Below are positions 1 through 4,626 of a stretch of DNA of 5,598 nucleotides, piece after piece. A program made the translations under genes and the position numbers. Below the pieces are notes generated by a model. The model saw only the letters and a program-made list of their open reading frames with translations. It did not search any database and had not been told where the DNA came from. Source of the stretch: UMGS1474 sp050946775 (GTDB lineage: Bacteria > Bacillota > Clostridia > Oscillospirales > Acutalibacteraceae); contig JBMNVL010000119.1 of assembly GCA_050946775.1 (NCBI GenBank), positions 1 through 5,598 on the forward strand, read 5' to 3'. Position 1 is the stretch's first letter. Each line of letters starts with the position of its first letter.

Positions 1-1100
1 CACACGCCCAGCGCCTGAAGTCCGAGCTGCTGGAAGGAGCCGGTGTAGAACAGCCCCTGCAGCCCGGCGGGCGCGTCGGGGTTGGCCAGCAGACCGACCG
101 CCAGCGTTCCCCAGATGCCGTTGGCCATATGGACGCCCACCGCGCCCACCGGATCGTCGACGTGCGCCTTCAGATCCAGCGCTTCGACCACGACCACGAC
201 CAGAATACCGGCCACCACGCCGACCGCCGCGGCGCCGATGGCGTCGTAAGCGTCACAGCCGGCGGTGACCGCCACCAGACCGGCCAGCGAGGCGTTCAAG
301 CACATCGACACGTCCGGCTTGCCGTTGCGCACCCAGGTGAAGATCATGGTCACACAGGTGGCCACGGCCGGGGCGACGGTGGTGGTCAAAAAGATGGACG
401 CCAGCTCCGACACGGTGGTAGCCGCCGCGCCGTTGAAGCCGTACCAGCCCAGCCACAGGATGAACACGCCCAGCGCGCCAAGCGGGATGGAATGGCCGGG
501 GAAGGCGTTGACCTTGGTCACCTTGCCGTCCTTGTCGCGGGTATACTTGCCGATGCGGGGTCCGAGAATGATGGCGCCTACCAGCGCCGCGATGCCGCCC
601 ACCATATGGATGGCGCAGGAGCCGGCATAATCGTGAAAGCCGAGTTGGCTCAGCCAGCCGCCGCCCCAGATCCAGTGCGCCTCAATGGGATAGACGATCA
701 GGGAGATCACACCCGAATAGACGCAGTAGGCGGAAAACTTGGTGCGTTCCGCCATGGCGCCGGAAACGATGGTGGCGGTGGTGGCGCAAAACACCAGGTT
801 GAACACGAAGGTGGACGCGTCGGTAAACCCGTCCGCCGGGGATGCGATGAACTCCTTAAAATGGGTGAACATATCCATGTTGGGCAAACCGATCAGCCCG
901 AACAGGGCGTCCTCCCCCATCATCAGGGTGTAGCCCAGCAGAGAGAAGACCACCGTGCCGATGCAAAAATCCATCAGGTTTTTCATGATGATGTTGCCGG
1001 CGTTCTTCGCACGGGTAAAGCCGGTTTCCACCATGGCAAAGCCGGCCTGCATCCAGAACACCAGCGCCGCGCCGATCAAAAACCAAAATTCTACCGTCAT
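1..1100 (-). CDS. amt: Ammonium transporter (Amt family), 3' end cut off by window
   Basis: This is an Amt/Mep/Rh channel that conducts ammonium across the cytoplasmic membrane. 366 codons are visible. The N-terminal helix motif FWMQAGFAMVETGFTRAKNA (about residues 15-34) marks the bacterial Amt subclass with this TM1 signature. By alignment to E. coli AmtB, the conserved pore residues are present: Phe104 and Phe222 (the GFN motif) as the Phe gate, Asp157, and the twin histidines His165 (AIHMVGG) and His324 (GVHMANG). SGAMAER (113-119) and the WGGG motif (145-148) also match the family. About ten hydrophobic segments are visible. The sequence ends at GLFYTGSFQQLGLQALGV, just before the expected last helix and cytoplasmic tail, so a C-terminal P-II fusion cannot be judged. 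No cleavable signal peptide is evident. The start at 1100 is preceded by GAAAGGGA (1118-1111); the ATG at 1107 is out of frame. The gene lies 30 bases after glnN with no terminator between, so co-transcription is likely. Confidence 0.96.
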   Translation of the reverse strand, partial: MTVEFWFLIGAALVFWMQAGFAMVETGFTRAKNAGNIIMKNLMDFCIGTVVFSLLGYTLMMGEDALFGLIGLPNMDMFTHFKEFIASPADGFTDASTFVFNLVFCATTATIVSGAMAERTKFSAYCVYSGVISLIVYPIEAHWIWGGGWLSQLGFHDYAGSCAIHMVGGIAALVGAIILGPRIGKYTRDKDGKVTKVNAFPGHSIPLGALGVFILWLGWYGFNGAAATTVSELASIFLTTTVAPAVATCVTMIFTWVRNGKPDVSMCLNASLAGLVAVTAGCDAYDAIGAAAVGVVAGILVVVVVEALDLKAHVDDPVGAVGVHMANGIWGTLAVGLLANPDAPAGLQGLFYTGSFQQLGLQALGV

Positions 1101-1130
1101 ATGGCATCAGTCCCTTTCTATTTACACGCC

Positions 1131-3227
1131 CTATCTTACGCTGAACAGGATGTCGGCATAAGACGGGAACGGCCAATACTCTTTGGCGGTAAGCGTTTCC
1201 GCCTCGTCGCAGGCGAGCCGCAGCTCGCTCATCTTCGGCAAAACCTCGTCGCGGATCACAGCGGATTCTTCGACCACGTCCCTCGCGCCGTTCAAAGCGA
1301 TCAGTGCCCCCTGAAGCCCCGCAACACCCGCCGCCATCCGGTCGGTCAAGGCCGACAGCGCTTTTACGAGTTCTCTCTCGTACCCGCAGGCGATCGACGG
1401 ATCCAGCGCCAGTTTCGCCTGCGCGTCAGTGGCGATATGCGCCGCAAAATCCGCAACCGCCGGGGCGATCTGCGTCTTGGCCATATCGACCATGGTATTT
1501 GCCTCGATGTGCACCGTCTTGCAGTAGTTTTCCAGCATGATGTCGCGCCGGGAGCGCAGCTCGTCGACGGTGAACACCTTGTGGGCGGTGAGCATATCGA
1601 CGTTCTTTTTGTCCAGCAGATGCGGCATACAGTCGGCGGTGGTGCGGTAGTTGAGCAAGCCCCGCACTTCGGTCGCCTCCTTGATCCAGGCGTCGTCGTA
1701 GCCGTTGCCGTTGAAGATGATCCGCTTGTGATCCTTGATCGTCTTTTTGATCATATCGTGGAGCGCCGTCTCAAAATCGTCGACGCCCTCCAGACGGTCG
1801 GCATAGATCTTCAAACTTTCCGCCACGGCGGCGTTGAGCATGATATTGGCGCAGGCGATGGAGTTGGACGAGCCGAGCATACGGAACTCGAATTTGTTGC
1901 CGGTAAAGGCAAAGGGCGAGGTGCGGTTGCGGTCGGTGGTATCGCGGTTGAATTTCGGCAGCACGTCAACGCCGAGTTTCATCTGCGTTTTTTTGGCGCC
2001 CTTGTACGGCGTGTCGGTTTCGATCGCCTCCAACACGGCGTTCAGCTCGTCGCCCAAAAACATCGAAATGACGGCGGGCGGCGCTTCGTTGGCACCGAGG
2101 CGGTGGTCGTTGCCCGCCGTGGCGACCGAGATGCGCAGCAGATCCTGATAATCGTCCACCGCCTTGATGACGGCGCACAAAAACAGCAAAAACTGGGCGT
2201 TCTCATAGGGCGTCTCACCGGGGGACAGCAGGTTTTGTCCCTCGCTGGTGGCGATGGACCAGTTGTTGTGTTTGCCACTTCCGTTGACGCCGGCAAAGGG
2301 CTTTTCGTGGAGCAGACACACCAGACCGTGCTTGGCGGCGATCTTCTGCATAATCTCCATCGTCAGCTGGTTGTGGTCGGTCGCCACGTTGGTGGTGGTA
2401 TAGATCGGCGCCAGCTCGTGCTGGGCAGGCGCGACTTCGTTGTGCTCGGTCTTGGCCATGATGCCCAGCTTCCACAGCGCGTCGTTGAGGTCCTCCATAA
2501 ATTCGGCGACCTTCGGCTTGATGGCGCCGAAATAGTGGTCGTCCATCTCCTGTCCCTTCGGCGGTTTGGCGCCGAAAAGGGTGCGCCCGGTAAAGCGCAG
2601 GTCGGGACGGGCGTCATACATCTCTTTGGAAATGAGGAAATACTCCTGCTCCGGTCCCACCGACGAACGGACGTATTTGGCGGTGGTGTTGCCGAACAGG
2701 CGAAGCACCCGCAGCGCCTGCTTGTTCAGCGCTTCCATCGAGCGCAGCAGCGGCGTCTTTTTATCCAGCGCGTGCCCGCCGTAGGAGCAAAACGCCGTGG
2801 GGATGCAAAGGGTGTTTCCCTTGATAAACGCGTACGAGGTCGGATCCCACGCGGTATAGCCGCGCGCTTCAAAGGTGGCGCGCAGTCCGCCCGACGGGAA
2901 GGAGGAAGCGTCCGGCTCGCCCTTGATCAGTTCCTTGCCGGAAAACTCCATGATCACGCCGCCGTCGGGAGAAGGGGTGATAAAGCTGTCGTGCTTTTCG
3001 GCGGTGATGCCGGTCAGCGGCTGGAACCAATGGGTAAAATGAGTCGCGCCTTTGGAAACCGCCCAATCCTTCATCGCCGCCGCCACGGCGTCCGCCACGC
3101 CGGGATCCAGCGCCGCGCCGTCGTCGATCGTGCGTTTGAGGGAGGCGTACACCTTGGCCGACAAGGTCGCCTTCATCACCCGATCGTCAAAGACCATGCT
3201 GCCGAAATACTCCGATACCGTTTGCAT
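1131..3227 (-). CDS. glnN: Type III glutamine synthetase
   Basis: This enzyme makes glutamine from glutamate, ammonia and ATP in the cytoplasm. The 698-residue product has the length of the GSIII family (about 700), far longer than GSI or GSII. Recognisable GSIII blocks, in order: FPSGGLRATFEARGYTAWDP (109-128), VGPEQEYFLI (190-199, the metal-binding Glu region), EHNEVAPAQHELAP (261-274), GVNGSGKHNNWS (313-324, the substrate-binding GxGxHxN-type segment), RTSPFAFTGNKFEFRMLGSS (435-454), and the C-terminal ending YWPFPSYADILF (685-696). The frame stays open 44 codons upstream of 3227, but the ATG at 3227 is chosen because AAGGAG lies 8 bases before it and MQTVSEYFGSMVFDD is a typical GSIII beginning. 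The upstream extension would cover the leader hairpin. No frameshift or missing catalytic block is seen. It is first in a leftward unit with amt and divergent from the GOGAT genes. Confidence 0.97.
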   Translation of the reverse strand: MQTVSEYFGSMVFDDRVMKATLSAKVYASLKRTIDDGAALDPGVADAVAAAMKDWAVSKGATHFTHWFQPLTGITAEKHDSFITPSPDGGVIMEFSGKELIKGEPDASSFPSGGLRATFEARGYTAWDPTSYAFIKGNTLCIPTAFCSYGGHALDKKTPLLRSMEALNKQALRVLRLFGNTTAKYVRSSVGPEQEYFLISKEMYDARPDLRFTGRTLFGAKPPKGQEMDDHYFGAIKPKVAEFMEDLNDALWKLGIMAKTEHNEVAPAQHELAPIYTTTNVATDHNQLTMEIMQKIAAKHGLVCLLHEKPFAGVNGSGKHNNWSIATSEGQNLLSPGETPYENAQFLLFLCAVIKAVDDYQDLLRISVATAGNDHRLGANEAPPAVISMFLGDELNAVLEAIETDTPYKGAKKTQMKLGVDVLPKFNRDTTDRNRTSPFAFTGNKFEFRMLGSSNSIACANIMLNAAVAESLKIYADRLEGVDDFETALHDMIKKTIKDHKRIIFNGNGYDDAWIKEATEVRGLLNYRTTADCMPHLLDKKNVDMLTAHKVFTVDELRSRRDIMLENYCKTVHIEANTMVDMAKTQIAPAVADFAAHIATDAQAKLALDPSIACGYERELVKALSALTDRMAAGVAGLQGALIALNGARDVVEESAVIRDEVLPKMSELRLACDEAETLTAKEYWPFPSYADILFSVR

Positions 3228-3235
3228 AACCAACG

Positions 3236-3241
3236 CTCCTT
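3236..3241 (-). promoter_or_regulatory. Ribosome binding site of glnN
   Basis: On the minus strand this reads AAGGAG, placed 8 bases before the ATG at 3227. It decides the glnN start against the longer in-frame extension. The adjoining bases make the run AAAAAGGAG, whose AAAAAGG part is complementary to CCUUUUU at the end of the upstream leader hairpin. Confidence 0.85.
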
Positions 3242-3256
3242 TTTGGTAGAAGTTCC

Positions 3257-3302
3257 AAAAGAAAAAGGCGCCTTTCGTGCAATCCACACGAAAGACGCCT
3301 TT
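3257..3302 (-). terminator. Leader hairpin with U-tract upstream of glnN (attenuator-like)
   Basis: In the minus-strand transcript, AAAGGCGUCUUUCGUG (3302-3287) pairs with CACGAAAGGCGCCUUU (3279-3264) around a 7-base loop (UGGAUUG). All 16 positions pair, one of them as U-G. On the opposite strand that pair would be a C-A mismatch, so the fold fits the glnN mRNA. The stem runs into UUUUUC then UUUU (to 3257), the layout of an intrinsic terminator. It lies between the predicted transcription start (about 3311) and the glnN ribosome site, so a role as attenuator, or as a 5' stabilising hairpin, is inferred. The structure is seen in the sequence; the function is not proven. Confidence 0.7.
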
Positions 3303-3317
3303 GCCTTTACGAGACGC

Positions 3318-3346
3318 ATTATACACCCCCGTTACGCCGATGTCAA
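3318..3346 (-). promoter_or_regulatory. Sigma-A promoter for glnN-amt
   Basis: On the minus strand, a perfect -35 TTGACA (3346-3341) and a perfect -10 TATAAT (3323-3318) are separated by 17 bases. The start is predicted near 3311, giving a leader of about 84 bases that is mostly the hairpin. A consensus promoter this strong suggests that control lies after initiation or through a factor binding the intervening gap. Confidence 0.85.
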
Positions 3347-3354
3347 CCCCTTTT

Positions 3355-3380
3355 TGCAATTTTTCTTGAAGAAAATTGCA
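3355..3380. repeat. Imperfect palindrome between the divergent promoters (candidate operator)
   Basis: The arms TGCAATTTT (3355-3363) and AAAATTGCA (3372-3380) are exact reverse complements. The centre continues the symmetry as CTT-G-AAG with one extra T on the left side. The centre lies about 75 bases upstream of the predicted plus start and about 56 upstream of the minus start, a usual position for an activator site serving both promoters. It does not match the GlnR consensus (TGTNA-N7-TNACA). The palindrome is seen; the binding protein is unknown. Confidence 0.45.
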
Positions 3381-3407
3381 GATTTTTCTGTTTTTTTCAT
3401 TTTTCTA

Positions 3408-3436
3408 TTGACAATATGAAAGTTTTGCGGTATAGT
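3408..3436 (+). promoter_or_regulatory. Sigma-A promoter for the glutamate synthase genes
   Basis: The -35 TTGACA (3408-3413) and the -10 TATAGT (3431-3436, five of six consensus) are 17 bases apart. The start is predicted near 3443. The stretch upstream (3381-3407) is almost entirely T and A with several T runs, which could act as an UP element. The promoter mirrors the glnN promoter in -35 sequence and spacing. Confidence 0.82.
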
Positions 3437-3450
3437 TCTTGCAGATGAGC

Positions 3451-3507
3451 AAAGGCGTTCATGAAAAAAGGAGCAGTTGTCTCCTTTTTTATGGGCGTCT
3501 TTCTTTT
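3451..3507 (+). terminator. Leader hairpin with U-rich tail upstream of the glutamate synthase genes (attenuator-like)
   Basis: The 5' arm AAAGGCGUUCAU, a bulged G (3463) and AAAAAAGGAG (3464-3473) fold onto CUCCUUUUUU (3481-3490) and AUGGGCGUCUUU (3491-3502), with loop CAGUUGU. This gives 22 pairs, three of them G-U or U-G. Those three would be A-C mismatches on the other strand, so the structure belongs to the plus-strand mRNA. CUUUU follows at once (3503-3507). It begins about 9 bases after the predicted transcription start and ends before the ribosome site. The U-tract is modest, so read-through or a stabilising role is as possible as termination. Confidence 0.68.
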
Positions 3508-3517
3508 ATACCGAAAA

Positions 3518-3525
3518 AGGAAGGG
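3518..3525 (+). promoter_or_regulatory. Ribosome binding site of the amidotransferase gene
   Basis: AGGAAGGG lies 6 bases before the ATG at 3532. It decides this start over the in-frame ATG codons at 3439 and 3445. The ATG at 3439 lies upstream of the predicted transcription start, and translation from 3445 would have to read through the leader hairpin. Confidence 0.8.
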
Positions 3526-3531
3526 ATTCAA

Positions 3532-4626
3532 ATGAAAGTGGAAGGCCAGGTGCGCATCCCCTCGGGCTGCGCCATTGCGGCGGTGATCTCGCGGGAAGGC
3601 CGCCGGTTCTCTGGCGAGGGCATCACGCAGGCGATGAGACCGATGCACGACCGCTCCAACGGACTGGGCGGCGGCTTTGCGGGCTACGGGATCTATCCGG
3701 ACTATAAGGATTTTTACGCGCTGCATATGTTTTTCGACTGTCGCGATACCCGCAAAAAATGCGAGGCGTTCTTAAAGGAATCCTTTGAAGTGGTCAAAGG
3801 CGAGTTGATCCCGACCCGCAAAATGCCCGCCATCACCGACGAGCCGATCATCTGGCGGTATTTCGTCACCCCGCTGCGTTCGGTGCTGGCGGATCTGCAG
3901 CTGGACGAAAAGGAATTCGTCGCCCGCACGGTGATGAAGATCAATACCGAAATGAACGGCGCCTACGTCTTTTCCAGCGGCAAAAACATGGGCACCTTCA
4001 AAGCGGTGGGATTCCCGGAGGACGTGGGCGTCTTCTACCGGCTGGACGAATACGAGGGCTATTCCTGGACGGCGCACGGCCGCTATCCGACGAACACCCC
4101 CGGCTGGTGGGGCGGCGCTCACCCCTTCACGCTGCTGGACTATTCGGTCGTCCATAACGGGGAGATATCCTCTTACGACGCCAACCGGCGCTATATTGAA
4201 ATGTTCGGCTACAAATGCACCCTGCAGACCGACACGGAGGTCATCACCTACATACTGGATTATCTGATCCGGCGGCAGGGCTTGACGCTGACGGAAGCGG
4301 CCAACGTCATCGCCGCCCCGTTCTGGAGCACGATCGAAAACAAAACCGACGAATATGAAAGAGAAAAACTGCGGTATCTGCGCACGGCGTTTCCCAGTCT
4401 GCTCATCACCGGACCGTTTTCCATCGTTCTCGGCTTCGACGGCGGGCTGATGGCGTTAAACGACCGGCTGAAGCTGCGTTCCATGGTGGTCGGGGAAAAG
4501 GACGACCGCGTATTTATCGCCAGTGAAGAGGCGGCGATCCGCGTTATGGAGCCGAACGCGCAAAACGTCTGGGCTCCGTCCGGCGGCGAGCCGGTCGTCG
4601 TGACCGTGAAAGAAGGTGCGTTTTAA
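3532..4626 (+). CDS. Class II glutamine amidotransferase subunit of a split glutamate synthase
   Basis: The 364-residue product is an Ntn-type (GATase type 2) glutaminase that hydrolyses glutamine and passes ammonia to a synthase partner, here almost certainly the next gene. The likely nucleophile is Cys13 in IPSGCAIAAV, so a 12-residue leader would have to be removed. Further family motifs are HDRSNGLGGGFAGYGIYP (39-56), AHGRYPTNTP (181-190), HPF (197-199), VVHNGEIS (206-213), TDTEV (233-237), and GPFSIVLGFDGG with DRLKLRSMVVGE (294-322), which match the Arg, Asn-Gly and Asp positions binding glutamine. No FMN, Fe-S or GXGXG domain is present, so it corresponds only to the N-terminal domain of classical GltB, as in archaeal and clostridial split GOGAT. 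The soluble, complete protein is the first gene of its unit. PurF- or asparagine-synthetase-like roles are less likely because no synthase domain is attached and the synthase gene is adjacent. Confidence 0.9.
   Translation: MKVEGQVRIPSGCAIAAVISREGRRFSGEGITQAMRPMHDRSNGLGGGFAGYGIYPDYKDFYALHMFFDCRDTRKKCEAFLKESFEVVKGELIPTRKMPAITDEPIIWRYFVTPLRSVLADLQLDEKEFVARTVMKINTEMNGAYVFSSGKNMGTFKAVGFPEDVGVFYRLDEYEGYSWTAHGRYPTNTPGWWGGAHPFTLLDYSVVHNGEISSYDANRRYIEMFGYKCTLQTDTEVITYILDYLIRRQGLTLTEAANVIAAPFWSTIENKTDEYEREKLRYLRTAFPSLLITGPFSIVLGFDGGLMALNDRLKLRSMVVGEKDDRVFIASEEAAIRVMEPNAQNVWAPSGGEPVVVTVKEGAF

Noticed and set aside
1101..1130. A separate promoter or terminator between glnN and amt
   Set aside because: The 30 bases hold only the amt ribosome site; no hairpin or -35/-10 pair is visible.
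3228..3359. A 44-codon N-terminal extension of glnN
   Set aside because: It would be translated through the promoter and leader hairpin, and most of it lies upstream of the predicted transcription start. The ATG at 3227 has a proper ribosome site and the usual GSIII N-terminus.
3355..3398. Palindrome plus T runs as a rightward terminator
   Set aside because: It lies between divergent promoters with no gene reading into it from the left, so a terminator role has no purpose here; an operator is more plausible.
129..3419. A 1096-codon plus-strand open frame
   Set aside because: It runs antisense across amt, glnN and the glnN promoter. Its product is rich in His, Arg, Gly and Asp with no recognisable domain, as expected for the shadow of GC-rich genes. 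The minus-strand genes have clear family motifs and ribosome sites.
3257..3507. ANTAR-type antiterminator sites in the two leaders
   Set aside because: ANTAR targets are paired hairpins with six-base loops having A at position 1 and G at position 4. Here the loops are UGGAUUG and CAGUUGU, and there is no room for a first hairpin before the stem. An unusual variant cannot be excluded.
3228..3531. Glutamine riboswitch, T-box or GlnR operator
   Set aside because: No T-box sequence, no recognisable glutamine-aptamer core and no TGTNA-N7-TNACA site was seen in the gap.
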